DNA of 64,000 nt from Thermoanaerobaculum sp. GTDB lineage: Bacteria; Acidobacteriota; Thermoanaerobaculia; Multivoradales; UBA5704. Below, in pieces: positions 1 to 11,200 of this stretch. Each line of letters begins with the position of its first letter. The stretch's first letter is position 1. Position numbers and translations under genes: made by a program. The stretch spans positions 1 through 64,000 of the forward strand of contig JAJKHS010000041.1 in assembly GCA_021154885.1 (NCBI GenBank), given 5' to 3'. A model generated the notes under the pieces. The model was not told where the DNA came from. It saw only the letters and a list, made by a program, of their open reading frames with translations, and did no database searches.

Positions 1-363
1 AGCGTCACCACCCGCGCCGGCCGCCGCCTCGCCGGCCGGCTGGTCTACGACCTCGACGAGAGCGAGACCACCGAGACGCTCGACGCCCCATCCCAGGGCG
101 TGGACTACACCATCCCCTTTGGCCTGATCGCCTCGATCGTGCCCCCCGGCCGCGAAGAACGCGGCGCCCAGCGTGCCAGGGTGACCCTCCATAGCGGTGA
201 GGAGCTGCAGCTCGAGCGCACTGGCGATCTTGGCGAGGGGAATGCCGGCATGCTGATCTTCGTCGACGGCGGTCAGCGCCCCGAGTACGTGCCCTGGACC
301 GACGTCGAGCAGGTCGACCTCGACCACCCGCCGGCGATGTACCCGCCGCTCGGCGGGCGCTAG
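1..363 (+). CDS. C-terminal part of an unknown protein (5' end outside window)
   Basis: The frame is open from base 1 and ends at TAG 361-363, so only the last 120 residues are visible. A GTG at 100 could serve as an internal start, but the frame upstream reads as protein. The visible part is rich in charged residues and beta-branched segments (for example VTLHSGEELQLE and GMLIFVDGG), suggesting a small beta-rich domain. I do not recognise the family, and no membrane segment or catalytic motif is seen. Confidence 0.55.
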   Translation, partial: SVTTRAGRRLAGRLVYDLDESETTETLDAPSQGVDYTIPFGLIASIVPPGREERGAQRARVTLHSGEELQLERTGDLGEGNAGMLIFVDGGQRPEYVPWTDVEQVDLDHPPAMYPPLGGR

Positions 364-671
364 ATCACGGGCGCTCGGCGAACAGCTCGGAGGACGGGAT
401 CTCGAGCCCACCGAGCGGCCATCGGTGACAGGAGTTGAAGTCATCGGTACCGCGCCAGACGATCTCGCCTTCAATGTCTTCATCACGCGCGCTCACCTTC
501 TGAGGCGTTAGGCAGGCGGACAAAGTCGATCCAGATAAGGCGAAAAACTGCCGCGATGGCCAAGCCCCTCTATCAATGGGGAGAGCGAGGGCCCGCTGAA
601 ACCTACCGGGGTAGTCCTGCGTATCTCTCTACATTGTAGAAGCGCCGCCGACCGCGAGGACCTTACCGACC
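364..671. other. intergenic stretch with one GTTAGGC core-like site
   Basis: No convincing gene is present. A 43-codon minus-strand frame (GTG at 496 to TGA at 365-367) reads plausibly (EGEIVWRGTDD, WPLGGLEIPSSE) but has no clear ribosome site or known family, so it is left uncalled. GTTAGGC at 507-513 matches the integron core-site consensus, but no inverse core or paired arms are visible here. Confidence 0.3.
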
Positions 672-3311
672 ATGCCGCCGACCGCTCCACCGCCGCCTCT
701 CCGCCTGGCCTCCTCGGTGCTACGTACGCTGCTTCCCGTCGCCGAACGGGAGGAGGTGCTGGGGGATCTGCGGGAGGAGTACGAGAGCCGGCGGGCGGCG
801 AGCGGGCGAGCGCTGGCCGCCGCCTGGCTCTGGCGGCAGGTGCTGGGCTCCGCGCCGGCGCTCCTGCGGCGGAGCTGGTGGCGCGGGCGGACCGGCTTCG
901 AGCCGGCGGCGAATCGATGGCTTCCTGGAGGATTCGGAATGGAAAGCTGGATCATGGATCTGCGGTACGCGGTACGGCGCCTGCGCTCGCGTCCGACCTA
1001 TACGCTGCTGGCGGTGCTGACCCTGGCACTCGGAGTGGGCGGGTCGGCCGCCATCTTCAGCATTCTGCGCGGCCTGCTGCTCGATCCCCTCCCTTTTGCG
1101 AAGGAGGCGGAGATCGTCGTCTTCTGGAACACCTTTGACTGGTCGGAAGCGGAGATGCTGTACCTCCGTCCGAATTTTCCGGGATTCCGCCGCGTCGCGG
1201 CGTACACGAGCCGGGACGTAACTCTCGAATCCAACGGCGGGCCCACGCGGCTGGTCCCGGGGATCTCCGCGTCCTACGAGCTGTTCGGCGTCCTGGGAGC
1301 ACGCCCGGCGCTCGGCCGCGGTTTCCAGGCGGGGGACGACCGGCAGGGCGCCGAGCCGGTGGCGGTACTGAGCTACGGCCTCTGGCAGGAGATGGGCGGC
1401 GACGCCTCCATCCTTGGCCGGCGCGTCCGCCTCGACGGCATCCCGCGCACGGTGGTCGGCGTAATGCCGCGAGGCTTCTGGTTCCCCAATCCCACCGTGC
1501 GGATCTGGCTCCCCCAGCAGCTCGATCCCACGAATCGGTCCGGCAACTACGCCCTTATCGGCCGCCTTGCGCCGGGGCAGTCCTTGCAGGGGATGAAGCC
1601 CAAGCTGGCGCAGATCACCAAAGCGCTTGCCGAGCGGTTCACTTATCCCCAGCAATGGGACAAGACGAAGAACGCGGCGCTCACCCCCATCCGCGACTAT
1701 CTTGTCGGCTCGCTGCGGCCGGCGCTGCTGGCGACGCTCGCGGCGATGGCCATCATCCTCCTCATCGCCTGCGCCAACGTGGCCGCGCTGATGCTCACCC
1801 AGGTGAACCGCCGCGCCGGCGATCTGGCCGTGTGCTCGGCCCTGGGCGCCGACCGGCGGCGGATCACCCAGCAGCTCGTGGCCGAGGCGCTGGTGCTCGG
1901 GGTGGTGTCCGGTGGAGTGGGCGCTCTCCTCGCCGCCACGGGTTTCCGGTTGCTGGCTGGCACGCTGCCGCTCGGAGTGTGGGCGGAGCGCGCCATCCTC
2001 GATTGGACGCTGTTCGGCGCCGCCATCGCGCTGGCCATCCTCGCTGCCCTGGGAATCGCCCTCATCCCGGCGCTGTCGCTCTGGCGGGGCGACCTGCGGG
2101 AGTCCCTGACGCGAGTGCGGACGGCGACGGTGGGAGGACGCGGCAGCCGCGTCGAGGCCGGGCTGGTGGTGGCGGAGGTGGCACTGGCGGTGCTCCTCGC
2201 CGCCGGCGCGGCGCTGCTCATCCGCAGCGTCGTCAATCTCTATGCCATCGACCCGGGGGTGGACATCCGTGGCGTGGCGGTGCTCGACCTCGTGACCGGC
2301 GCGGGGACGAAGACCGCCGAGCGACAGCAGACGATGCGCACCCTGCTGGATGAGCTCGGGCGCCTCCCCGGCGTGCGTTCGGCGGCGCTCACCACCAAGC
2401 TGCCGCTGCGCGGCAACGGCGACAACTGGGGTATCACCATCGAGGGGCGGCCAGACCTTCCCGACACCACCACGTTCGTCCGCTTCGTCTCCCGCGATTA
2501 CTTCCGGGCTCTCGGCATCGCGGTGCGCGCGGGGCGCATCTTCACCACCGGTGACCGCCCGGACAGCGAGCCGGCGGTGGTGATCAACCAGGCGCTGGCG
2601 AAGAAGTACTTCCAGGGCGCGGACCCCATGGGCCGTCGGCTGAAGACCGTGTCCAACCGCTGGGAGCGCGTCGTGGGCGTGGTGGAGGACGTGGCCGAGG
2701 CCAACCTCACCGACGAGCCGGAGCCGACGCGATACCTGTTCGCCGACCAGTTCCACTACTCGCCGGAGAGGCAGACGGTGGTGCTGCGCACGGAGCGGCC
2801 GCAGGATGCGGCGGGGGTGCTGGAGGCGGCGCGCAGGACCGTGCAGCGGGTCGCCCCCGGCGTGGCCGTGCAGGAGGCGACGACCATGAAGAGTATCTTC
2901 GCCCAGGCGGTGGGACCCGCCCGGCAGATCATGACCCTGTTGACCTTGATGACCGGGCTGGCCCTGGCGCTCGGAGCCATCGGCGTCTACGGGGTGATCG
3001 CCCATCATGTGAGCCGCCGCAAGCGCGACTACAGCATCCGCGTGGCCTTGGGACTGTCGCCGGCGCGCGTGCTCCGGCAGGTCGTGGGACACGGCGCGGC
3101 GCTCGTTGGCGGCGGGGTCGTGGTGGGAGCTCTCGCCTCGACGATCCTCGGGAGATGGTTGGCCTCCCTGCTCTACGGCGTCCATGCAGCGGACCCGGTG
3201 GCGCTCCTGGCGGCGTCCCTGGCGCTCCTGGCCGTCGGCGTGCTCGCCGCCTTCGTGCCCGCCTATCGAGCGAGCCGGGTGGATCCGGCGATGGTCCTGC
3301 GGGAGCAGTGA
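672..3311 (+). CDS. ADOP-family duplicated ABC transporter permease (FtsX/MacB type)
   Basis: The 879-residue protein has the two-copy FtsX layout. Residues 1-60 are a cytoplasmic prefix (EVLGDLREEYESR) typical of acidobacterial ADOP permeases. A transmembrane helix near 110-135 leads into a MacB-like periplasmic domain, then three helices (about 360-480). A second periplasmic domain and a final three-helix block follow, ending in the usual VDPAMVLRE tail. Such proteins are inner-membrane permeases that work with a separate MacB-type ATPase in export or mechanotransmission. No ATPase gene is adjacent. The PadR regulator gene follows 41 bp downstream, a common pairing in this group. The substrate is unknown. 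Confidence 0.9.
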   Translation: MPPTAPPPPLRLASSVLRTLLPVAEREEVLGDLREEYESRRAASGRALAAAWLWRQVLGSAPALLRRSWWRGRTGFEPAANRWLPGGFGMESWIMDLRYAVRRLRSRPTYTLLAVLTLALGVGGSAAIFSILRGLLLDPLPFAKEAEIVVFWNTFDWSEAEMLYLRPNFPGFRRVAAYTSRDVTLESNGGPTRLVPGISASYELFGVLGARPALGRGFQAGDDRQGAEPVAVLSYGLWQEMGGDASILGRRVRLDGIPRTVVGVMPRGFWFPNPTVRIWLPQQLDPTNRSGNYALIGRLAPGQSLQGMKPKLAQITKALAERFTYPQQWDKTKNAALTPIRDYLVGSLRPALLATLAAMAIILLIACANVAALMLTQVNRRAGDLAVCSALGADRRRITQQLVAEALVLGVVSGGVGALLAATGFRLLAGTLPLGVWAERAILDWTLFGAAIALAILAALGIALIPALSLWRGDLRESLTRVRTATVGGRGSRVEAGLVVAEVALAVLLAAGAALLIRSVVNLYAIDPGVDIRGVAVLDLVTGAGTKTAERQQTMRTLLDELGRLPGVRSAALTTKLPLRGNGDNWGITIEGRPDLPDTTTFVRFVSRDYFRALGIAVRAGRIFTTGDRPDSEPAVVINQALAKKYFQGADPMGRRLKTVSNRWERVVGVVEDVAEANLTDEPEPTRYLFADQFHYSPERQTVVLRTERPQDAAGVLEAARRTVQRVAPGVAVQEATTMKSIFAQAVGPARQIMTLLTLMTGLALALGAIGVYGVIAHHVSRRKRDYSIRVALGLSPARVLRQVVGHGAALVGGGVVVGALASTILGRWLASLLYGVHAADPVALLAASLALLAVGVLAAFVPAYRASRVDPAMVLREQ

Positions 3312-3352
3312 GAGACTAAGGATAACGCAGTGGCCCGGGTAGGAGAGTGACG

Positions 3353-3685
3353 ATGACCGACAATGCCCCGCTCGGCACCTTCGAAGAGCAGGTGATGCTC
3401 GCGGTGTTACGCACTGAGGAGGAGGCGTACGGAATGAACGTTCGCCGCGAGTTGGAGAGGGTCACCGGCCGCGATGTGGCCATCGGCGCCGTCTACGCGA
3501 CGCTCGACCGCCTGGAGGCGAAAGGGCTGGTGACCTCTACGCGGTCGGGAGCCGGAGCCGCATCGCGGCGTCTCTTCGCCGTGACAGCGCTCGGTGCGCG
3601 AGGGCTCGCGGAATCGCGGACCATGCGTGAGCGGCTGTGGGAGGGGGTGGATTTGCGGCCCCTGCTATCCCTCCCTGGGGCGTGA
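3353..3685 (+). CDS. PadR-family transcriptional regulator
   Basis: The 110-residue protein has the PadR winged-helix core: LGTFEEQVMLAVL, then EEAYGMNVRRELE, the recognition helix AIGAVYATLDRLEAKGLV and a wing ending in RRLFAVTALG. The ATG at 3353 is preferred over the GTG at 3347 because AGGAG (3341-3345) lies at proper distance. PadR proteins are homodimeric repressors, often controlling an adjacent transporter, and here the ADOP permease lies immediately upstream. The short C-terminal region fits the small PadR subfamily. Confidence 0.9.
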   Translation: MTDNAPLGTFEEQVMLAVLRTEEEAYGMNVRRELERVTGRDVAIGAVYATLDRLEAKGLVTSTRSGAGAASRRLFAVTALGARGLAESRTMRERLWEGVDLRPLLSLPGA

Positions 3686-3897
3686 GTCGCTGTCCCAAGA
3701 TGCTGGAGCGGGAGACGTTGCTCCCCCCCGGCGCGACCGGCGCGACCGACCGAGATAGGTGCCCGCGGAGATAGGTGCCTGGGTATTCTTGAGGTCAGCC
3801 CCCCGATCGGTGTTGCCCCATTCCACAGCTCGTGTGGAGTAGAGTAAGGTGCGAGTAAGGAAGGCGCTAAGGTGCGGTGCTATGAGGCCATAAAACT
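3686..3897. other. intergenic region with a short direct repeat
   Basis: No gene is seen. GAGATAGGTGCC occurs twice (about 3750 and 3769), the second copy running into TGGGTATTC. This resembles the flanks of REP-associated transposase genes, but no transposase remains, so its origin is uncertain. Confidence 0.25.
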
Positions 3898-4605
3898 ATG
3901 AAGCGAGCCCTGATCACTGCTGTTCTGCTGAATACATGTTTCGCCTCGGCAGGGGCGTATGCTCGGGGCATCACTATTCGACTACCGGCACTCGAGGTGT
4001 CCGGACACGCCGAAGTCGGCCTCTACGGTAGCGGGTTGTGTTTAAGCTCAGAGTCTGCCAAAGGAACTACAATCACCCTGGATGTCGAGAAGCTCGCCAG
4101 CGGCTGTAGCTCCGGGAGTCACGACTTTCGACCCATCACCAGCGTCAAGGTTCTCTTACTCGTTCCCGGCTATGCAGTCTCTACACTGGATACTGAGACT
4201 TATGATTCGCCCGTTTGGGCTCCGAAGCTGGTCAAGCTCCCTGTGAGGGTAGTCGAAGGCTGGATTGATCCGGCACCGAAGGTACCTATCCGTCTCTTGT
4301 TCGTCTACTCCATGTACGAGGCCATGGAGTTCTTCAGCTACTACGACGGCGGTCTCCCTGACATTGAGCTCGGGACGGTAACGACGGATAGCCAAGGGCA
4401 CTTCAGGTTAACTCTACCCGATCTGGCGAGCGATCCCTTCCTCCAAGCTGCCAACGGTTCGGTTCACGTGAGGCTCAACTCACCGGACCACCCTGAGCCT
4501 CGTGAAGCGTTCGACGAACTGTCGCTAGAGCTCAGGCAGCTATACTCGGGCTCTCGTATAGTGCTCCGACACGACCGAGACTGGCCGCGTAACCCCTCCG
4601 ATTGA
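3898..4605 (+). CDS. secreted hypothetical protein
   Basis: The 235-residue protein begins with a Sec-type signal peptide (MKRALITAVLLNTCFASAGA, cleavage near residue 22). The mature part is beta-rich and contains two cysteines near residues 41 and 62 that could pair. I recognise no family. Base composition is visibly lower in GC than the flanking permease and repeat-protein genes, suggesting a transferred gene. The stop codon lies inside an attC-like hairpin site (4587-4661), the position expected for a gene inside an integron cassette. Confidence 0.7.
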   Translation: MKRALITAVLLNTCFASAGAYARGITIRLPALEVSGHAEVGLYGSGLCLSSESAKGTTITLDVEKLASGCSSGSHDFRPITSVKVLLLVPGYAVSTLDTETYDSPVWAPKLVKLPVRVVEGWIDPAPKVPIRLLFVYSMYEAMEFFSYYDGGLPDIELGTVTTDSQGHFRLTLPDLASDPFLQAANGSVHVRLNSPDHPEPREAFDELSLELRQLYSGSRIVLRHDRDWPRNPSD

Positions 4606-4661
4606 GCGGACGGAAACCGCAAAAAGACACGGTTTCGCCGCTCATCGGCAGCGCGTTCGGC
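4587..4661 (+). other. attC-like recombination site (degenerate)
   Basis: The site has an inverse-core-like GCGTAAC (4587-4593, one mismatch to RYYYAAC). Arms GAGCGG and CCGCTC extend into a long stem with a bulged base, and GTTCGGC follows (4655-4661, one mismatch to GTTRRRY). The arm GAGCGGACGG recurs in the better site at 21244-21310. It overlaps the end of the preceding gene, as cassette sites do. Confidence 0.4.
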
Positions 4662-4714
4662 GTTCACAACATATCCAGCAGCATTATCGTCACATGTCGA
4701 AAGGTCAGGTGATC

Positions 4715-5161
4715 ATGTCCACAAACACCATCCGACTTCACCGTGTGCTACGTGCGACCCCTGAAAGAGTCTATCGGGCGTTCCTTGATCCCGATGCTAT
4801 GGCCAAATGGCTTCCGCCGAACGGCTTCACCGGTAAGGTTCACCATTTAGATGCTAAAGTTGGTGGAACCTACAAGATGTCGTTCACGAACTTCACCACA
4901 GGTCACAGCCACTCTTTTGGCGGCGAGTATCTTGAGCTGGTGCCATACGAACGCATTCGGCACACGGACAAGTTCGACGACCCGAACTTGCCCGGAGAAA
5001 TGCAGACGACGGTATCCTTGAAGCAGGTATCCTGCGGAACCGAGTTAAACGTAGTCCAAGAAGGAGTACCCGAAGCCATTCCGCCCGAGGCCTGCTATCT
5101 CGGCTGGCAAGAATCGCTCACGCTCCTTGCGCAACTCGTCGAGGCAGAGGTTCCAGGGTAG
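4715..5161 (+). CDS. SRPBCC (AHSA1-like) domain protein
   Basis: The 148-residue protein matches the START/Bet v1-like fold of AHSA1 proteins: IRLHRVLRATPERVYRAFLD, DAMAKWLPPNGFTG, GGTYKMSF and the C-terminal GWQESLTLLAQLVEAE. These are small soluble ligand-binding or stress proteins whose ligand cannot be read from sequence. The ATG at 4715 is chosen because family members start at this point. An in-frame ATG at 4694 would add seven residues. The gene is lower in GC than its neighbours and sits between hairpin-rich, attC-like spacers. Confidence 0.85.
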   Translation: MSTNTIRLHRVLRATPERVYRAFLDPDAMAKWLPPNGFTGKVHHLDAKVGGTYKMSFTNFTTGHSHSFGGEYLELVPYERIRHTDKFDDPNLPGEMQTTVSLKQVSCGTELNVVQEGVPEAIPPEACYLGWQESLTLLAQLVEAEVPG

Positions 5162-5252
5162 CAAGCGAACGCCTAAAGCCGCTCGCCGGTACCGGCGCGG
5201 CGTTCTCCGGCGCTCTTTTCTCCGCCGCGGCAGGGACAGCGGCTCATGTCCA

Positions 5253-5278
5253 AAGGCGGGGTCCGGAGACCCCGCCTT
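5253..5278 (-). terminator. intrinsic terminator-like hairpin after the giant repeat-protein gene
   Basis: AAGGCGGGGTC and GACCCCGCCTT form a perfect 11-bp stem around the loop CGGA, 20 bp beyond the stop of the minus-strand gene. Only a short T run follows on the minus strand. Because the stem is symmetric it could also act on plus-strand reading from the SRPBCC gene. Confidence 0.55.
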
Positions 5279-5298
5279 CGCTCGCTTCCCTTCGCGCT

Positions 5299-8200
5299 TC
5301 AGTTCGCGTCCGGTCCCGCCAAGTAGTTCTGCTGCACCTCTGCGCCGGTGAGCGCCCGGCCGTAGACCGCCAGCAGGAAGTAGCTCCCCTGCCAGTTGTC
5401 CGAGAGCGTCAGCTTTTGATCGGTCCCCCAGGTGGAGAGATTGCCGGTGGTCGTCTGCGTCGAGACTTGGACGCCGTTGATGTACCAGACCGCCGGACCT
5501 GAGTTCGACCGCGTGTAGACCACGTGCGTGAGGTTCTGAGTCAGGCTCGACGCCGGGCTCTGCAGGGAGGCCGTGCCCGTCGAGGTCTTGAGCTGAGTCT
5601 CGTAGCGGCTGCCCGACTGCCCGAAGACCAGGTTCCGCTGCGAGCCGCTCTTCACGATCGTCGCGATGCGGGCCGGGCCCGTGAGAGTCAGGCTGGACGG
5701 CGTGACCCAGGCTTCCACGGTGAGGGCGTTGCTCGACTGCGCCGCGCTGATGATCTTCGAGGCGAAGCCGGAGGTCGAAATCGCCGTCGCCGTGTTCACT
5801 TTCAGACCGCCCGAGATCCAGCTCACCGACGAGGGAGAGCTGATCGTCAGGTTGAGCGGCGTGCCCACGCCCGAGGTGTCGTTCACCGTCGAGCCGCTTC
5901 CCTCGTTGAAGTTGTACCGTGCCTGAATGCCTGTCGCCACGCGCGCCGGCGCCGTCAGGCTCACGGTCACCGTGGCCGTTGCCGTGCCGCCCGCGCCGTC
6001 GGACACCGTGTAGGTGAAGCTGTCCGTCCCGACGAAGAGCGAGGCGGTATACGTCACCGTCTGATTGGGATTGATCGCGACCGAGCCGTGCGCGCCCTGG
6101 GTGACCGAAGTCACCGAGAGGCCCGGCCCGTCGATATCCGTATCGTTGGCGAGCACCGAGACCGTCACCGTCCCCCCCGCCACTACCGTCGCGGAATCGT
6201 TCACTGCCACGGGAGCGTCGTTGACCGCCGTCACCGTGATCGTCACCGTTCCGGTCGCCGTCCCGCCGTGGCCGTCCGAGATCGTGTAGGTGAAGGCGTC
6301 CGGGCCGTTGTAGTTCGCGGCCGGCGTGTATTTCACCGTCTTATCCGGATTGATCACAACCGCGCCGTGAGCGCCCTGGGTGACCGCAGTCACCAACAGC
6401 GTATCGCCGTCCGCGTCCGTGTCGTTCCCGAGCACTGCTACGTTGATCGTGCCATCCTCGGCGACCGTCGCGGAATCGGCGTTCGCCACCGGAGCATCAT
6501 TAACCGGAGTAACCGTGATCGTCACCGTCCCCGTCGCCGTCCCGCCGTTGCCGTCCGAGGCGGTGTACATGAAAGAATCAGATCCGTTGTAGTTGGCTGC
6601 CGGTGTGTACTTAACCGTCTTATCGGGATTGATCGCGACCGTGCCGTGAGCGCCTTGAGTGACCGAAGCCACAGAGAGCGTATCCCCGTCCGCGTCAGTG
6701 TCGTTCCCGAGCACCTCCACGTTGACCGTGCCGTCCTCGGCCACCGTCGCGGAGTCAGCGTTCGCCACCGGAGCGTCATTAACGGCGGTGATCGTCACGG
6801 TCACCGTCCCCGTCGCCGTCCCGCCGTTGCCGTCTGAGACGGTGTAGGTGAACGAATCAGATCCGTTGTAGTTGGCTGCCGGTGTGTACTTCACCGTCTT
6901 ATCGGGATTGATCGTGACCGTGCCGTGGGCGCCCTGCGTGACCGAAGCCACGGAGAGGGTGTCGCCGTCCACGTCCGTGTCGTTGCCTAGGACCGCTACG
7001 TTGACCGTGCCGTCCTCGGCCACGGTCGCGGAGTCTGCGTTGGCCACCGGCGCGTCATTGACCGGAGTAACCGTGATGGTCACCGTCCCCGTCGCCGTCC
7101 CGCCGTTGCCGTCCGAGGCGGTGTACATGAACGAATCAGATCCGTTGTAGTTGGCTGCCGGTATGTACTTAACCGTCTTGTCGGGATTGATCGTGACCGT
7201 GCCGTGGGCGCCCTGCGTGACCGAAGCCACAGAGAGGGTGTCGCCGTCCGCGTCCGTGTCGTTCCCGAGCACCGCTACGTTGACGGTGCCATCCTCAGCC
7301 ACCGTCGCAGAATCAGCGTTCGCCACCGGAGCGTCATTTACGGCGGTGATCGTCACGGTCACCGTCCCCGTCGCCGTCCCGCCGTTGCCGTCTGAGACGG
7401 TGTACGTGAACGAATCCGAACCGTTGTAGTTGGCGGCCGGCGTGTACTTCACCGTCTTATCGGGATTGATCACGACCGCGCCATGAGCGGCCTGGGTGAC
7501 CGCGGTCACCGTCAGCGTATCCCCGTCCGCGTCAGTGTCGTTCCCGAGCACCGCTACGTTGACCGTGCCGTCCTCGGCCACCGTCGCGGAGTCTGCGTTT
7601 GCCACCGGCGCGTCATTGACCGGAGTAACCGTGATCGTAACCGTCCCCGTCGCCGTCCCGCCGTTGCCGTCCGAGACGGTGTACGTGAACGAATCCGAAC
7701 CGTTGTAGTTGGCTGCCGGTGTGTACTTCACGGTCTTATCGGGATTGATCGCGACCGTGCCGTGGGCGCTTTGAATGACCGAAGCCACAGAGAGGGTGTC
7801 GCCGTCCGCGTCCGTGTCGTTCCCGAGCACCGCTACGTTGACGGTGCCGTCCTCAGCCACCGTCGCAGAATCAGCGTTCGCCACTGGAGCGTCATTCACG
7901 GACGTTACCGTGATCGTCACCGTCCCCGTCGCCGTCCCACCGTTGCCGTCGGAGACGGTGTAGGTGAACGAATCAGAACCGTTGTAGTTGGCGGCTGGCG
8001 TGTACTTCACCGTCTTGTCGGGGTTGATCGCGACCGTGCCGTGAGCGCCCTGGATGACCGCAGTCACCGACAGCGTATCGCCGTCCGCGTCCGTGTCGTT
8101 CCCGAGCACCGCCACGTCGACGGTGCCGTCCTCAGCCACCGTCGCGGAATCGGCGTTTGCCACTGGTGCGTCATTGACGGCGGTGATCGTCACAGTCACC

Positions 8201-11200
8201 GTCCCCGTTGCCGTCCCACCGTTGCCGTCCGAGATCGTGTAGGTGAACGAATCGGAACCGTTGTAGTTGGCAGCCGGCGTGTACTTCACCGTCTTATCTG
8301 GATTGATCGCGACCGCGCCGTGAGCGCCCTGGGTGACCGCTGTCACCGACAGCGTATCGCCGTCCGCATCCGTGTCGTTCCCGAGCACCGCCACGTTGAC
8401 GGCGCCGTCTTCAGCCACTGTCGCGGAATCGGCGTTCGCCACTGGAGCGTCATTCACGGACGTTACCGTGATCGTCACCGTCCCCGTCGCCGTCCCGCCG
8501 TTGCCGTCCGAGACGGTGTACGTGAACGAATCCGAACCGTTGTAGTTGGCAGCTGGCGTGTACTTCACAGTCTTATCGGGATTGATCGCGACCGCGCCGT
8601 GAGCGCCCTGGGTGACCGCTGTCACCGACAGCGTATCGCCGTCCGCGTCCGTGTCGTTCCCGAGTACCGCCACGTTGACCGTGCCGTCCTCAGCCACCGT
8701 CGCGGAGTCAGCATTTGCCGCTGGTGCGTCATTGACGGCGGTGATCGTCACGGTCACCGTCCCCGTCGCCGTCCCGCCGTTGCCGTCTGAGACGGTGTAG
8801 GTGAACGAATCAGATCCGTTGTAGTTGGCAGCCGGCGTGTACTTCACGGTCTTGTCGGGATTGATCGTGGCCGCGCCGTGCGAGGGCTGGGTGATCGATT
8901 CCACGGACAGGGTATCGCCGTCCGGATCGCTGTCGTTCGCGAGGACAGGCACGTCGACGGAGCCGTCTTCAGCCACCGTCGCAGAATCAACGTTCGCCAC
9001 CGGAGCGTCATTCACGGACGTCACCGTGATCGTCACCGTCCCGGTCGCAGTTCCACCGTTGCCGTCCGAGACGGTGTACGTGAACGAATCGGAACCGTTG
9101 TAATTTGCGGCCGGTGTGTACTTCACCGTCTTATCAGGATTGATCGTGACCGCGCCGTGGACGCCCTGGGTGACCGCTGTCACCGACAGCGTATCACCGT
9201 CCGGATCGCTGTCGTTCGCGAGGACCGGCACGTCGACGGAGCCGTCCTCGTCCAGCGTGGCCGTGTCATCGTTCGCCACCGGCGGCCGGTTGGGCGGAGC
9301 GGCGTCGATGCCGGCGTGAACGGGCGCGGGGAACCAGGCGCCTTGGCGGTCGGCGGTGATCTCTCCGCCGGCCGGGGCTTGCAGGCGGCCGTCGCCCACG
9401 GCGACGGCGCCGCGGCCCAGCGGGATCGATCCTTCATAGATCCCGGTGGCGACGCCCGTCTCGGTCACCCGTAGGAATTCCTGGTCGCCCAAAGAGGAAT
9501 CCAACTCCACGTAGAGTATGTCGATCCGGTTGGGATCGTTGTAATTGTGATCCTCCAGCCGCACGTAGGCATGAGAGCCCTCGACGTAGGAATTCACCAC
9601 CGCGCCCGCGGCGTCGAGGAACCAGACGCGATAGCCGAGCGTCGTGGCCGTGGCCGTGGAGGAGGCGCTCGTCGAGTCGGTGTAGCGCGCATGGATCGTC
9701 TCATACTGGAACGGCGGACCGGGATTCTCGCCGGTTTCGAGCCTGCCGTTGCCCGGCGAAGCGACATTCGAAAGGCTGAGGTCGATCGAGCCCAGGAAGA
9801 TCCCCGATCCCGCGCTCGTCTCCTGGAGCGTCACGGTCTCCTGATCTCCCGAGAGCTCCGTTGTGACCTGCACGTTTCGCGGACCGGCCGACAGGTGATC
9901 CTCCACCCGCAGGTACGCCCGCGTCCCTTCCAGATAAACGCTCGCCGGCTGGCCCTGGGCGTCCACGAAAGTCACCCGGCCGCCGGTGAACGTCGCCTGC
10001 GCCGTTGCTGTCAGCGGCGAGTAGGGATTGGCGTGAGTGGCCGTGAGGATCCGGCCCGGGGCCGCGGGAATCACGTTCTGGCTGGAGCTGTTCGGCGAGC
10101 TCGGAAGCCGCCCCTCGAACACTCCTGTATCCAGTCCTGTCTCGTACAGGCTCAGGTAGCGGAAGGTCGTTCCAGTACTGTTCAGACCCGCGTCGTACGT
10201 AACGCCGATCTCCATGTTGTAAACCGTGTCGAACGACCCCGGATTGTTCGAGGCCGGCTCGATCAGCCGCACGCCGACGTTGGCGCCGACCGGGAAAGTG
10301 GTGGTCTCCCGCCCGAAGTCGTCGATGAAGATGATCCGCGAGCCGATGACCTGCGCGGTGGCCGAGTAGACGTCGAAGATCGCCTTGACCTCCTCCGGTT
10401 TCGGCTGGGGGATGTCGCCGCTGTCCTGCGTCTCGAGCACCCCGTTGCCATGGATCGCATTGCTCTGCGTGTAGACCAGCGGGATCGAGCCTTCGAAGAC
10501 CCCGGTGTCCGGACCGGTCTCGGTGAGCGTCACGGTCTCGACGTCGAGCTTGTAGCGGCTGCTCACCTGAACGATCACCGTCTCCACGGCCGTGGAGCTG
10601 TGGTTGTCAGCCGGCGAGACCACCCGCACCCGCGCGGTGCTGGACTGCAGGACCTCGGCTGTCGGGCGGCCGGCGTCGTCAATGAGCTGGACGCTGGCGC
10701 CGTCGATCCCGGCATATACCGGCATGGGCGGAGTGATGCCGTTACGGTCGGCACTGATCCAGGTTCCGGGCGGGGCTTGCAGCCGTCCGTCCCCGGCGCT
10801 CGCGGCTCCGGAACTGTCCAGCGGGATCGAGCCCTCGAAGATCCCCGTGTCCCTGCCGGTTTCCATCACCTGGAGGTACTCGGTGTCACCCGTGGCGGAC
10901 TGCATGCGAAGGGTCAGGCTGTCGACGACGTTCGGATCGATAAAGTTGTGCCATTCGATTCGCACGTACGCCCGCGTCCCCTGAGGATAAGAGCTCACCA
11001 GGTTGCCGTAGGCGTCGAGGAACCAGACGCGGTAGCCGAGCGTCGTGGCGGTGGCCGTGGAGGAGGCGCTCGTCGAATCGGTATAGCTCGCGTGGATCGT
11101 CTCGTATTGGAACGGCGGGCCGAAGCTCTCGCCGGTTTCGAGCACGCCGTTGCCCGGCAGCGGACCGGTATCCCGGAAGCTGAGGCCGATCGAGCCCAGG

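Noticed and set aside
507-513. GTTAGGC as an integron core site before the ADOP gene
   Set aside because: No inverse core or paired arms are found upstream, and a 7-base match is expected several times by chance in 64 kb.
720-3185. An 821-codon minus-strand frame opposite the ADOP permease
   Set aside because: The plus strand encodes a complete permease with known domains. The minus frame is low-complexity His/Arg/Gly without motifs.
5940-9290. CRISPR-like regular repeats
   Set aside because: The 279-bp period, absence of spacers and perfect coding sense show they are protein repeats.
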